In this document: one piece after another, positions 1 to 9,440 of the stretch | How positions within the stretch are numbered: the stretch's first letter is position 1 | Layout of the letters: each line of letters begins with the position of its first letter | From: Marinimicrobium locisalis | GTDB lineage: Bacteria; Pseudomonadota; Gammaproteobacteria; Pseudomonadales; Cellvibrionaceae | Direction: 5' to 3' | NCBI RefSeq assembly: GCF_039822625.1 | Contig: NZ_JBDLLG010000001.1 | Location: 248,001 to 312,000, forward strand | DNA: 64,000 nucleotides | Notes under the pieces: generated by a model | What the model was told of the DNA's origin: nothing | The model's database searches: none | What the model saw: only the letters and a program-made list of their open reading frames with translations | Position numbers and translations under genes: made by a program

Positions 1-336
1 CATTGAGGCGCGCTGATCGGCCACCACAAAGACGGGGCGTTCGCGCTCTTCCCGAAATACCTTGGTGTGAGGCACTTGGGTGCGGGCGGTTACTCGCCAG
101 TCGATGGTGCGCACATCATCGCCGGGCTGGTAAAGCCGAACCTCTTCGAAGTCCACGCCGCGCCCGCGCATACGGGTGCGAACGCCGCCGGTGAGCAGGC
201 TGCGGGCGGGGCGCCGGGCGAACAGCTTCAGGTCCCGGGCGGCAAAGCGCAGCCGGAGCAAGTCCGGCAGCTCGCAGTAAGCGCCGGTGGGCGTCAGGTT
301 GCCGGGATTTGGGGCGCGACTCTGAGGCATGGCCAT
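1..336 (-). CDS. DUF58 domain protein, N-terminal part (cut by window edge)
   Basis: The minus frame from the ATG at 334-336 stays open to position 1, giving 112 residues. It contains the DUF58 hallmark stretch GRGVDFEEVRLYQPGDDVR followed by IDWRVTAR. DUF58 proteins have a von Willebrand A-like fold and unknown biochemistry; they are nearly always encoded directly after a MoxR ATPase and before VWA/transglutaminase genes. Here the start codon overlaps the MoxR stop codon by one base (TAATG), so the two are translationally coupled. A second in-frame ATG lies at 328-330. The C-terminal part lies outside the window. Confidence 0.9.
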   Translation of the reverse strand, partial: MAMPQSRAPNPGNLTPTGAYCELPDLLRLRFAARDLKLFARRPARSLLTGGVRTRMRGRGVDFEEVRLYQPGDDVRTIDWRVTARTQVPHTKVFREERERPVFVVADQRASM

Positions 337-1295
337 TAAGCCACCGGTACCACGTCCAGAAGGCGGTCAATGGCCCGCTCCCGGCTGATACCCATGGCTT
401 CGGCTTCGAAACTCAAAATCAGGCGGTGACGCAATACGTCGTGAGCGATGGCCCGAACATCGTCCGGGCTGACATAATCGCGACCTTCAAGCCAGGCGTG
501 GGCACGGGAACAGCGGTCCAGGGAGATGGTGGCGCGGGGGCTGGCTCCGTATTCCAACCATTGGGCCAGCTCCTCATCGTATTCTTCCGGGCGCCGGCTG
601 GCATTGATTAACTGAACAATGTACTCCTCGACGGGTTCGGCCATGTGGATGGCCAGCACCGCTTGGCGCGCTTCAAACAACACTTGCTGGCTTACTTCGG
701 TGGGCGCGGCCACTTCGTCTTGGGCCGCCTCGGCTCGTGCCAGCTTTAGAATCCGGCGTTCGGCCTCAATGTTGGGGTAATCCACCAATACCTGCATCAA
801 GAACCGATCGAGCTGCGCTTCCGGTAAAGGGTAGGTGCCTTCCTGCTCAATGGGGTTCTGGGTGGCCATCACCATAAATAGTTCGGGCAGCGGGTAGGTG
901 GTACTGCCCACACTCACTTGCCGTTCGGCCATCGCCTCCAGCAGCGCCGACTGAACTTTGGCCGGTGCGCGGTTGATTTCGTCACTCAGCACCAGATTGT
1001 GAAAGATGGGGCCGGGCTGAAATTCAAACCGGCTTTGCTCAGGTCGGTAGATGTCGGTGCCGGTCACATCCGAGGGCAAAAGATCCGGAGTGAACTGAAT
1101 GCGATGAAAATTGCCTTCAATAGCATCGGACAGGGTTTTGATGGCTTTGGTTTTCGCCAGGCCCGGTGCCCCTTCCACCAATAGGTGGCCGTCGGCAAGC
1201 AGGGCGATTAGCATGCGTTGAACCAAGTGTTCCTGACCGACAATTTGTTGGTTGAGCCAGTGATTCAGGGTGTGTAGCGCGTCGTAAGCCTGCAT
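336..1295 (-). CDS. MoxR-family AAA+ ATPase
   Basis: 319 residues. Walker A GAPGLAKTK and Walker B-type LVLSDEINRAP are clear, followed by the MoxR-typical MATQNPIEQEGTYPLPEAQ. MoxR ATPases act as chaperone-like activators of VWA-domain proteins or metal enzymes. The frame is open further upstream, but the start at 1293-1295 (MQAYDALHTL) is preferred: it has a GGGGA ribosome site just upstream and matches the family's usual N-terminus. The gene is divergent from the glutamate dehydrogenase gene, with a shared 180-bp upstream region, and coupled to the DUF58 gene downstream. Confidence 0.95.
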   Translation of the reverse strand: MQAYDALHTLNHWLNQQIVGQEHLVQRMLIALLADGHLLVEGAPGLAKTKAIKTLSDAIEGNFHRIQFTPDLLPSDVTGTDIYRPEQSRFEFQPGPIFHNLVLSDEINRAPAKVQSALLEAMAERQVSVGSTTYPLPELFMVMATQNPIEQEGTYPLPEAQLDRFLMQVLVDYPNIEAERRILKLARAEAAQDEVAAPTEVSQQVLFEARQAVLAIHMAEPVEEYIVQLINASRRPEEYDEELAQWLEYGASPRATISLDRCSRAHAWLEGRDYVSPDDVRAIAHDVLRHRLILSFEAEAMGISRERAIDRLLDVVPVA

Positions 1296-1476
1296 GAGTC
1301 CCCACTTATTGTTGCTTAAATTCTGATCAGAAATGCGCGCGGCGCAATGAGATGGTGGTAGACCCACTTTATTGGCGCCAGTTCCCCGCTTTTTCAAGCG
1401 CTTGCGCTCGACAAGTTTACACCCAGAGACCAAACTGATAACTGATCATATCCGCGAAGTGTAAAAAGGAGGCTGA

Positions 1477-4400
1477 ATGGATAGACGCTTGGTCGATGCC
1501 GAGGATACAGAAGGATTGTTCTTCGACTTGGACGAATGGGCCAGAAAATCCGTACCGGAATCGGACTGGCCACAGTGGCAGACGTTCAGTCGTGCCTTTT
1601 TCGCCCGCCTGCCATTGAGTGAATGGGTCGGGCGTTCGCTGACTGATGTGTTCGGCGCCGTTTTTAGCGCTTGGCGTTTAGTTCAACAGTATCGGCCGGG
1701 AGAGCCAGTGGTGCGGCTTTTTAATCCCACCCTCGAAGAGGATGGGTGGCTTTGCCCCCACAGCGTCTTGCTGGTCCAGCAACAGGATATGCCGTTTCTG
1801 GTGGACTCCATCCGGGTTGAGCTGAACCGGCGAAATATTGCCATTCACAGTATCAAAAGCACGGTCATTAAAGTCGAGCGGGATGCGAAGCACCACCTTC
1901 GTCGGCTCTGGCCCGCCAATAGCACCGAGGTCGAGCAGGCGCCGAAGGGGGCCGAGGCGGAAGCGGTTATTTATATGGAAATTCGGCTGCACACCGAGCC
2001 TAAAGTCCTCAGACAGATCAGTCGCTCATTACTGACGGTTATGGCCCAGGTCCGTACGGTGGTCGACGATTTCCAGCCGTTACTGGACGTGACCGAAGCC
2101 GCGTCCGCGCAGTTGGCGCAAGTCCGAGAAAGGCCGCTGAGTCAGAAAGTGGCCGAGAGCCAAGCCTTTTTGTCCTGGCTGCAAAATGATCACTTTACTT
2201 TCATGGGTTACGCCGAGTACGACTTGGTGGAGGAAAAGGGCACCCAGTGGCTCATCGAGCGCAAGGACGCCAGGTTGGGCTTATTTAAACGGGAGGACAC
2301 GGAACCGGACCGCAAGCCGGTTAATGACGATAATCCAGGCAGTTTGCAATTTCACCTCTCGCCCAAACTCATCGCCTTTTCCAAAGCTCCCGAGCGTTCT
2401 CGGGTGCACCGGCAAGCCTATTCCGACTATATCGTTATAAAACGTTTTGATGAGAGCGGCCACTTTTGCGGCGAGGCTCGCATTCTGGGGCTGTATACCT
2501 CGGCCGTATACACCCTGAGTCCCTACGAAATCCCACTATTGCGGGAGAAGGCCTCAGAAGTGTTTGATCGTTCGGGTCTGGATCCCAAAAGCCACGATGG
2601 TAAGGCGCTACGACAAATACTGGATACCTTCCCCCGGGATGAGCTGTTTCAGAGCAGTACTAGCCAACTCTATGAGATCGCCACCGGGGTGGCGGAAATC
2701 AACGAGCGCTACCGTGTTCGGCTGTTCGTTCGGCCCGATGCCTTCGGCAAATTTGTCAGCTGCCTGGTCTATGTCCCTCGGGACCTGTTCACCACGCGGA
2801 TCCGCATGAAGATCCAAACGCTGCTGGGCAAAGCGCTGGGCGCGGAAGAAGTTGAGTTTAATACCTATTTTTCCGAATCCATCCTGGCCAGAGTGCACCT
2901 GGTGTTCCGCATTGAGGGGGAGGAGCCCCCCCGCTTTGACGTGAGCCATTTGGAAGCTCAAATCGTTGAAATTACCCGCTCCTGGGAAGATCAGTTGCTG
3001 GAGGCGCTGACCGAAGCCAAAGGCGAGGAACGCGCCGTTAAGCTGCTCGAAGAGTATCAAGAGGCGTTCCCCTCCGCCTATCGCGAACATTTTGATGCGC
3101 GGGTCGCCGTCCAGGACCTGGATTACATTTTGGGGCTGAACGGCAATGGCGACCTGGCGCTGAGCTTCTATCAGCCGGCGGACAGCGCCAATGGTGAGCT
3201 GCGTTTCAAGGTTTTCCGCCATGGCGCCCCCATGGAACTGTCCGACGTTATTCCGGTGCTGGAGCATCTGGGGCTGAGGGTCATCGCCGAACACCCGTAC
3301 AAGGTGGTATCCGCTCGGGGCGAAGCGACGCACATGCATAACTTTCAGTTAACCTACGATGCCCCTGAACGGTTGGATGTCGCCGCTGTGCGGCACAACT
3401 TTCAGGAAGCCTTCGCGGCCGTTTGGCGCGGAGCGGCGGAAAGCGATGGGTTTAACCGCCTAGTGCTTGGCGCGCAACTGAGCTGGCGGGAAGTCAGTGT
3501 ACTTCGGGCGCTGGCCTCCTATATGCATCAAACGTTGTCTAACTTTACCGAAGGCTATATTGCCTCGGCACTGGTCAACCACGCCAAGATTACGCGTGAC
3601 CTGATGGCGCTGTTTAAAGCTCAGTTTGACCCCAAGGCCGGTGCGAACCGAGCGCAGCGCCATGCGTCGGCCCGAGAACGAATCATCAAGGCGCTGGACA
3701 AGGTATCCAACCTCAATGAGGACCGTATTATTCGCCGTTATCTGGCGATTCTCGAAGGCTGTGTGCGGACCAACTACTTCCAGACGGATGCCGCCGGCAA
3801 GCCGAAGCCTTATCTTTCACTGAAATTGATGCCCCGTCGCATTCCGGATATTCCCGAGCCAAGGCCGTTGTTTGAGATTTTTGTATACTCCCCTCGCATG
3901 GAAGGGGTGCATCTGCGAGCGGGCAAGGTGGCGCGTGGCGGCCTGCGGTGGTCCGATCGGATTCAGGATTACCGCACCGAGGTGCTGGGGCTGGTGAAGG
4001 CCCAGCAGGTCAAAAACGCCGTGATCGTCCCCAATGGGGCGAAAGGCGGCTTTGTCTGCAAGCGGCCACCCACAAGCGGTGATCGTCAAGCCCTGCAGCG
4101 GGAGGCGGTACGCTGTTATCAGACCTTTATTCGCGGCCTTCTGGATTTAACCGACAACCTCATTGAAGGGGAAATTTCTCCACCGAAGAATGTACTGCGA
4201 TTGGATGAGGACGACCCCTACCTGGTGGTGGCCGCGGATAAGGGCACCGCGACCTTCTCCGATATCGCCAATGAAATTTCGGCCGAGTACGGCCACTGGC
4301 TGGGTGATGCTTTTGCCTCCGGCGGCAGCCGGGGCTACGACCACAAAGCCATGGGAATTACCGCCCGAGGGGCCTGGGTGTCCGTGCAACGACACTTCAA

Positions 4401-6345
4401 GGAGCTGGGGGTGGATATTCAAAACGATGATTTCACCGTGGTCGGCATCGGTGACATGGGGGGCGATGTTTTCGGTAATGGCATGCTGCTCTCCAGGCAT
4501 ATTCAGTTGGTGGCGGCGTTTAATCACCTTCATATTTTTATTGATCCCGACCCCGATGCGGCGAAGAGTTTTGAAGAGCGCCAGCGCTTGTTTGATACAC
4601 CGGGATTGAGCTGGGCCGATTACGACTCCAAGCTGATTAGCAAAGGCGGCGGTGTTTTCTCTCGGGATGCGAAGTCGATTCGACTGACCCCGCAAATGAA
4701 AACCCGGTTTGGGATTGATGCCAACGAATTAACCCCGAACGAACTGATTCATGAATTATTGAAGGCGCCGGTGGACCTACTCTGGAACGGCGGCATCGGC
4801 ACTTACGTGAAAGCCAGCACGGAAAGCCACGCGCAGGTGGGCGACAAGACGAACGACAGCCTTCGCGTGAATGCAGAGGAGTTGCGTTGCCGCGTCCTGG
4901 GAGAGGGTGGCAACCTAGGGGTGACCCAGCGCGGGCGAATTGAATACGCCCTGAACGGCGGCGCTTGCAACACTGACTTTATTGACAACGCCGCCGGCGT
5001 GGACTGCTCGGATCACGAAGTCAACATTAAGATCTTGCTGAACGATGTGTTGACCAACGGTGATTTGACCGAAAAACAGCGCAACCACCGGCTGGAGTCC
5101 ATGACCGAAGAAGTGGCGGCATTGGTGCTTCACAACAACTACCGCCAGACCCAAGCTATCAGTGTCGCCGCCTCGGATGCGGTGCGCCGGGATGCCGAAT
5201 ATCGCCGGGTGATGAGCGTCTGGCAGAACCAGGGGCGACTTAATCGAAAGCTGGAGTTTCTGCCGAACGAAGAAACCCTCGCGGAGCGACAAGCCCAAGG
5301 GAAGGGGCTGACCCGGCCCGAGCTGGCGGTTCTTATTTCCTACGCCAAGGTTATTCTGAAAAACGACCTGGCGGAAGCCCAGTTGGCGGATGATCCCTAT
5401 ATTGCCGAGTTTGCTTTCCGGGCTTTCCCCAAGCCGTTGCGGAAGGATTTTCCCCAGTGGATTGAACGCCACCGGTTGCGTAGCGAGCTGGTTGCCACTC
5501 AGGTGGCCAATGACCTAGTGAACACCATGGGGTTGAGCTTCGCCCAACGGTTGCTCGACTCCACCGGTGTGGACTCCGGGGATATGGCCAAGGCCTACGT
5601 GATCGCGCGGGATATTTATGACCTGGACCACACCTGGGGTGAGCTTGAAGCGCTGGATTATCACGTCAGTGCCGATGTCCAGATGGGTCTGATGAAGATT
5701 CTCATGCGCCGGGTGCGCCGGGCCTCCCGTTGGTTCTTGCGTAACCGTCGCAGTACCCTGGACCCGGCGTCGGAAATAGAGCAGTTTGGGCCCTTGGTTC
5801 GCAAGGTGATGGAGGCGTTACCGGATCACCTGTCTGGAAGCGCTCTGTCGAATTGGGACTCGCAGGTGCAATATCTGACTCAGGCGGGTGTTCCCGAAAG
5901 TCTGCTACGCCGCGTCGCTACTCCCGGCCACCTGTATTCTGGCCTGAGCGTGGCCGAGGCCTCCCGGCATACCCAGTTGCCCTTGATGAGCGTGCTGCGC
6001 TTGTATCTTCAGATCAATGAGCAGCTTCAATTGCATGATTTTGCCCGGCATATTTCCGAGGCTGCGGTGGAGAATTACTGGCAAGCAATGGCGCGGGAGA
6101 CCTACCTCGATGACTTAGAGTCGCAACTACGCAACTTAACGTTGGTGGTGTGCGAACGGATGCACAGCAAAGACGATGTGGACGAGGCCATCTCCCAATG
6201 GGTGGAGGCGCTGGGTCCGCAACTTGACCGCTGGCGCGCCATGATGAACGAGGTTCAAAACAGTAGCGGCAGCGACTACGCCATTTTTTCCGTGGCATTA
6301 CGCGAGCTATTGGATTTGGTTCAGATTACTCAATACGGCGACTGA
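1477..6345 (+). CDS. gdhB: NAD-specific glutamate dehydrogenase, large (180-kDa) type
   Basis: 1622 residues, the usual size of the large NAD-GDH class, which deaminates L-glutamate to 2-oxoglutarate and ammonia in catabolism. The long N-terminal half carries regulatory (ACT-like) regions. The catalytic half contains RGGLRWSDRIQDYR, the Lys-bearing NAVIVPNGAKGGF, the nucleotide-domain stretch GIGDMGGDVFGNGML, and GEGGNLGVTQRGR before NTDFIDNAAGVDCSDHE. AAAGGAGG lies nine bases before the ATG. The gene stands alone on the plus strand; downstream is a 218-bp gap with a weak hairpin (CCCGAA/TTCGGG at about 6358-6372) that lacks a T-run. The symbol follows Pseudomonas use. Confidence 0.96.
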   Translation: MDRRLVDAEDTEGLFFDLDEWARKSVPESDWPQWQTFSRAFFARLPLSEWVGRSLTDVFGAVFSAWRLVQQYRPGEPVVRLFNPTLEEDGWLCPHSVLLVQQQDMPFLVDSIRVELNRRNIAIHSIKSTVIKVERDAKHHLRRLWPANSTEVEQAPKGAEAEAVIYMEIRLHTEPKVLRQISRSLLTVMAQVRTVVDDFQPLLDVTEAASAQLAQVRERPLSQKVAESQAFLSWLQNDHFTFMGYAEYDLVEEKGTQWLIERKDARLGLFKREDTEPDRKPVNDDNPGSLQFHLSPKLIAFSKAPERSRVHRQAYSDYIVIKRFDESGHFCGEARILGLYTSAVYTLSPYEIPLLREKASEVFDRSGLDPKSHDGKALRQILDTFPRDELFQSSTSQLYEIATGVAEINERYRVRLFVRPDAFGKFVSCLVYVPRDLFTTRIRMKIQTLLGKALGAEEVEFNTYFSESILARVHLVFRIEGEEPPRFDVSHLEAQIVEITRSWEDQLLEALTEAKGEERAVKLLEEYQEAFPSAYREHFDARVAVQDLDYILGLNGNGDLALSFYQPADSANGELRFKVFRHGAPMELSDVIPVLEHLGLRVIAEHPYKVVSARGEATHMHNFQLTYDAPERLDVAAVRHNFQEAFAAVWRGAAESDGFNRLVLGAQLSWREVSVLRALASYMHQTLSNFTEGYIASALVNHAKITRDLMALFKAQFDPKAGANRAQRHASARERIIKALDKVSNLNEDRIIRRYLAILEGCVRTNYFQTDAAGKPKPYLSLKLMPRRIPDIPEPRPLFEIFVYSPRMEGVHLRAGKVARGGLRWSDRIQDYRTEVLGLVKAQQVKNAVIVPNGAKGGFVCKRPPTSGDRQALQREAVRCYQTFIRGLLDLTDNLIEGEISPPKNVLRLDEDDPYLVVAADKGTATFSDIANEISAEYGHWLGDAFASGGSRGYDHKAMGITARGAWVSVQRHFKELGVDIQNDDFTVVGIGDMGGDVFGNGMLLSRHIQLVAAFNHLHIFIDPDPDAAKSFEERQRLFDTPGLSWADYDSKLISKGGGVFSRDAKSIRLTPQMKTRFGIDANELTPNELIHELLKAPVDLLWNGGIGTYVKASTESHAQVGDKTNDSLRVNAEELRCRVLGEGGNLGVTQRGRIEYALNGGACNTDFIDNAAGVDCSDHEVNIKILLNDVLTNGDLTEKQRNHRLESMTEEVAALVLHNNYRQTQAISVAASDAVRRDAEYRRVMSVWQNQGRLNRKLEFLPNEETLAERQAQGKGLTRPELAVLISYAKVILKNDLAEAQLADDPYIAEFAFRAFPKPLRKDFPQWIERHRLRSELVATQVANDLVNTMGLSFAQRLLDSTGVDSGDMAKAYVIARDIYDLDHTWGELEALDYHVSADVQMGLMKILMRRVRRASRWFLRNRRSTLDPASEIEQFGPLVRKVMEALPDHLSGSALSNWDSQVQYLTQAGVPESLLRRVATPGHLYSGLSVAEASRHTQLPLMSVLRLYLQINEQLQLHDFARHISEAAVENYWQAMARETYLDDLESQLRNLTLVVCERMHSKDDVDEAISQWVEALGPQLDRWRAMMNEVQNSSGSDYAIFSVALRELLDLVQITQYGD

Positions 6346-6563
6346 ATCTGTATAGAACCCGAAAGGTTCGGGCTCAAATCGTTCGAGGTCAACGTGCTTT
6401 ATCGTGCGTTGCGGGAAAAACCGCTTGCCTTTGGCTGGCGGTCATCTGCTAGAGTTGAGGAAACGTAAGGTTATGTTCCCAACAACGCAAAGAATGATTT
6501 GATCTCCAAGCGTTAGAGTACTAAGCAGTTACCCAAATTTTCGGTGGAAGGAGTTAAACGACA

Positions 6564-8042
6564 ATGGCGAACACTCAATACCAGGCCCCGGGTAAACTCG
6601 GCAACCGCAAACTGTTCCAGCAAGCCTGTCTGATTGGGGGCGAGTGGGTACAGGCCGACAATGGCTCAATGATCGATGTCGATAACCCGGCCACCGGTGA
6701 CATTATTGGCCAAACCCCGGACTTGAGCGAGGTTGAAACCGCCCGCGCCATCGCGGAGGCGGAAAAGGGCTTTCAGGTGTGGCGGAAGAAGACGGCGAAC
6801 GAGCGTAGCGAATTGTTGTACCGTTGGTATCAGTTGATGATCGACAACACCGAGGACCTCGGTGCCTTAATGACGCTGGAGCAAGGCAAGCCTTTGGCGG
6901 AGGCCAAGGGGGAAGTCGCCTACGCCGCTTCGTTTATCAAATGGTTTGCCGAGGAGGCGCGGCGCTCCTATGGCGAGACCATTCCGGGCGCTAAACCCGG
7001 CCAGCATATTGTGGTGACCCGACAGCCCGTGGGTGTGAGTTGCTGCATTACCCCCTGGAACTTCCCCGCGGCGATGATTACCCGCAAGGCCGGCGCGGCT
7101 CTGGCGGCCGGCTGCTCCATGATTGTGCGGCCAGCGGAGGCCACACCATTTACCGCGCTTGCACTGGGGTATCTGGCGCAAGAGGCCGGCATTCCCGACG
7201 GCGTGTTGAATGTTCTCACGGGTAAACCCCAGCCGATTGGTGAGACGCTTACCGGAAGCCCCGTGGTCCGCAAACTCAGCTTTACCGGTTCCACCGGCGT
7301 GGGACGCAAGTTAATGGCGCAGTGCGCGGAACACATCCAGAAGATTTCTCTGGAGCTGGGCGGTAACGCGCCCTTCATCGTGTTCGACGACGCCGACCTG
7401 GACAAAGCGGTGGAAGGGGCCATGGCCTCCAAGTTCCGCAACACCGGACAAACCTGCGTGTGTGCCAATCGCATTCTTGTGCAAGACAGTGTGCATGATG
7501 CCTTTGTAGAAAAGCTCACCGAAGCGATGAAAAAACTGAAGGTGGGGGACGGCTTTGAAGAGGGCGTTAACCAGTCCGCGCTGATCAATCGGGCGGCCGT
7601 CGAAAAGGTCATGCAGCACTATCAGGACGCCATGAGCAAAGGCGCCCAGCGGGTATTTGGGCCAGTGCCAGAGGGCAAAAACGGCAACTACGTTGAGCCC
7701 ATGCTGCTTACCGGCATCACCCCCGAGATGCAACTCTGCCACGAAGAAACTTTTGGGCCGCTGGCGCCCATTCTCAAATTCAGCAGTGAAGAGGAAGCGC
7801 TTCGCATTGCCAATGACACACCCTACGGGTTGGCGGCGTATTTCTACAGCCAAGACGTCCACCGCGTGTGGCGCGTGGCTGACGCTCTGGAAAGCGGTAT
7901 TATCGGCATTAACGAGGGGGCCGTCTCCAACGCCGCCGCTCCCTTCGGCGGCATGAAGGCCTCGGGCCTGGGCCGGGAAGGGTCGCGTCACGGCATGGAA
8001 GAGTACGAGGAAATCAAATACCTTTGCATGGGAGGGGAGTAG
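6564..8042 (+). CDS. gabD: Succinate-semialdehyde dehydrogenase (GabD type)
   Basis: 492 residues, aldehyde dehydrogenase superfamily. It oxidises succinate semialdehyde to succinate with NAD(P)+, the last step of GABA breakdown. The catalytic Cys is about residue 298 (GQTCVCANR), the general-base Glu about 264 (LELGGNAPF), and the oxyanion Asn lies in ITPWNFPAAM. The overall pattern (PFGGMKASGLGREGSRHG at the C-terminus) matches GabD rather than betaine aldehyde dehydrogenase. AAGGAG precedes the ATG. It starts a run of six same-strand catabolic genes and lies 4 bp before the next one, suggesting cotranscription. Exact substrate is inferred. Confidence 0.9.
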   Translation: MANTQYQAPGKLGNRKLFQQACLIGGEWVQADNGSMIDVDNPATGDIIGQTPDLSEVETARAIAEAEKGFQVWRKKTANERSELLYRWYQLMIDNTEDLGALMTLEQGKPLAEAKGEVAYAASFIKWFAEEARRSYGETIPGAKPGQHIVVTRQPVGVSCCITPWNFPAAMITRKAGAALAAGCSMIVRPAEATPFTALALGYLAQEAGIPDGVLNVLTGKPQPIGETLTGSPVVRKLSFTGSTGVGRKLMAQCAEHIQKISLELGGNAPFIVFDDADLDKAVEGAMASKFRNTGQTCVCANRILVQDSVHDAFVEKLTEAMKKLKVGDGFEEGVNQSALINRAAVEKVMQHYQDAMSKGAQRVFGPVPEGKNGNYVEPMLLTGITPEMQLCHEETFGPLAPILKFSSEEEALRIANDTPYGLAAYFYSQDVHRVWRVADALESGIIGINEGAVSNAAAPFGGMKASGLGREGSRHGMEEYEEIKYLCMGGE

Positions 8043-8046
8043 CCCT

Positions 8047-9210
8047 ATGGCGGCCACACCGCAAACCCTTAAATTGGCGTTAATGCCCGGCGACGGTATC
8101 GGCACCGAAGTCATGGCCGCCGCCGAGCGGGTGCTGGACAGCCTCAACCAGAAACACAAACTCGCTCTGGAGTGGGAAACACTCCCCTGGCCCAGCACCT
8201 CCTGGCACCGGGAACACGGCGAAATGATGCCCGAAGACGCACTGACCCAACTGCGTGAGTACGACGCGTTGCTGCTGGGCGCCCTGGGAGACCCGGGCCC
8301 CGCCAGCGACGCTAAACGGTACAAACTGCCCGATGGCATCTCCCTGGCGCCACTACTCACCTTCCGCAAAGGCCTGGACCTCTGGGCCTGCGAGCGGCCC
8401 GCGCGCCTGCTGCCCGGCGCGCCCCAGTACTTGGCGGATAAACGAGCCAAAGAGATCGACATGCTCGTGATTCGCGAAAACAGCGAAGGCGAATACGTAA
8501 ACCAAGGCGGCCGCCTGCGCCCGGGAAGCGAAGACGAAGTCGCCACCCAACTCGAAGTCTTCACCCGCCGGGCGACCCACCGTTTGATTCGTCACGCCTT
8601 TGAGCGAGCCAGCGAGCGACTCAAAGAGCGCGAACACAGCGGCAACCAGAAAGACTACCTTTGCGACCAGAGCGGCAAACAGAAAGCCCAGGTCTGCCTC
8701 ATCACCAAACGCAACGCCCAACCCCACTGGGGCGAAATGTATAACGACGTCTTCGAACAAGTCGCCAAGGACTACCCGGAAATCGGCGTGCACCACGAAC
8801 TGGTCGACGCCGCCTGCATGAAATTTGTCCAAAGCCCGTGGCAGTTCGACGTGGTCGTCGCCAGCAACCTTCACGGCGACATCCTCACCGACCTCGCCGC
8901 GGTCCTCGCCGGTGGCCTGGGCGTGGCCCCCTCATGCAACATCAACCCGGCCGACAAACGCCAACCGGCCCTGTTCGAACCGACCCACGGCAGCGCACCG
9001 GACATCGCCGGCCAGGGCATCGCCAACCCGACGGCCATGCTTCTGACCACCGCCATGATGCTCGACTGGCTCAACCTCAGCGAGCCGGCGGAACAATTAA
9101 GGCAAGCCGTCGCCAAAGACTTACAGGCCCAACAAAACAGCGACCACAAATCCCGGTCCACCGACGAGGTCACCCAAGCCATCATCAACAACTTAAACTC
9201 AATGAGTTAA
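8047..9210 (+). CDS. Isocitrate/isopropylmalate dehydrogenase family, tartrate/D-malate dehydrogenase-like
   Basis: 387 residues. An NAD-dependent beta-decarboxylating dehydrogenase: PGDGIGTEVM at the N-terminus, IRENSEGEY in the middle, the acidic metal-binding stretch SNLHGDILTDLAA and the cofactor loop EPTHGSAPDIAGQG. The ENSEGEY pattern and lack of LeuB-specific features favour tartrate or D-malate dehydrogenase over LeuB or Icd. It follows gabD with a 4-bp gap and a ribosome site (GGAGGGGAG) that overlaps the gabD end, so the two are coupled. Codon use is unusual for the window: C-ending codons dominate and Lys is mostly AAA and Gln mostly CAA. Substrate is uncertain. Confidence 0.82.
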   Translation: MAATPQTLKLALMPGDGIGTEVMAAAERVLDSLNQKHKLALEWETLPWPSTSWHREHGEMMPEDALTQLREYDALLLGALGDPGPASDAKRYKLPDGISLAPLLTFRKGLDLWACERPARLLPGAPQYLADKRAKEIDMLVIRENSEGEYVNQGGRLRPGSEDEVATQLEVFTRRATHRLIRHAFERASERLKEREHSGNQKDYLCDQSGKQKAQVCLITKRNAQPHWGEMYNDVFEQVAKDYPEIGVHHELVDAACMKFVQSPWQFDVVVASNLHGDILTDLAAVLAGGLGVAPSCNINPADKRQPALFEPTHGSAPDIAGQGIANPTAMLLTTAMMLDWLNLSEPAEQLRQAVAKDLQAQQNSDHKSRSTDEVTQAIINNLNSMS

Positions 9211-9281
9211 AAGGAATTTGGTAAAAGAACATTGTATTGTTGAAGAATGATCAAAACGTTATGGAGAAACCGTGGGTTCAA

Positions 9282-9383
9282 GGGTGTTGGGTACCTAGGG
9301 CCAAGACCGTCTGCTGCCGGGAGCAGCAGTCGAGCTACAGGGAAGTACTTGCCGCGTGTCTTGGACCTAGGTACCCAACACCC
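9282..9383. repeat. Palindromic intergenic element, 26-bp arms with internal hairpin
   Basis: The left arm at 9282-9307 and the right arm at 9358-9383 are reverse complements with one mismatch in 26 bases. Each begins GGGTGTTGGGTACCTAGG when read inward. The 50-bp centre holds a second perfect inverted repeat, CTGCTGC/GCAGCAG with a 5-base loop, at about 9311-9329. The whole can fold into one long cruciform or RNA hairpin. It lies in the 230-bp gap between two coding regions and no second copy was found in this window. It may be a REP/MITE-like unit, or a strong hairpin controlling read-through between the two genes. Confidence 0.8.
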
Positions 9384-9440
9384 ACCCCAAAACTTCAAAC
9401 AGAACTGAATCCAAACGTCACAACACAGGAGCAAAAACCA

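Noticed and set aside
2608..3339. 243-codon minus-strand frame inside the glutamate dehydrogenase gene
   Set aside because: Antisense shadow in GC-rich coding sequence; no recognisable protein.
6356..6378. Hairpin after the glutamate dehydrogenase gene, considered as terminator
   Set aside because: Only six contiguous pairs and no T-run.
7311..8564. 417-codon minus-strand frame across gabD and the next gene
   Set aside because: It spans two well-supported genes on the other strand and has no family features.
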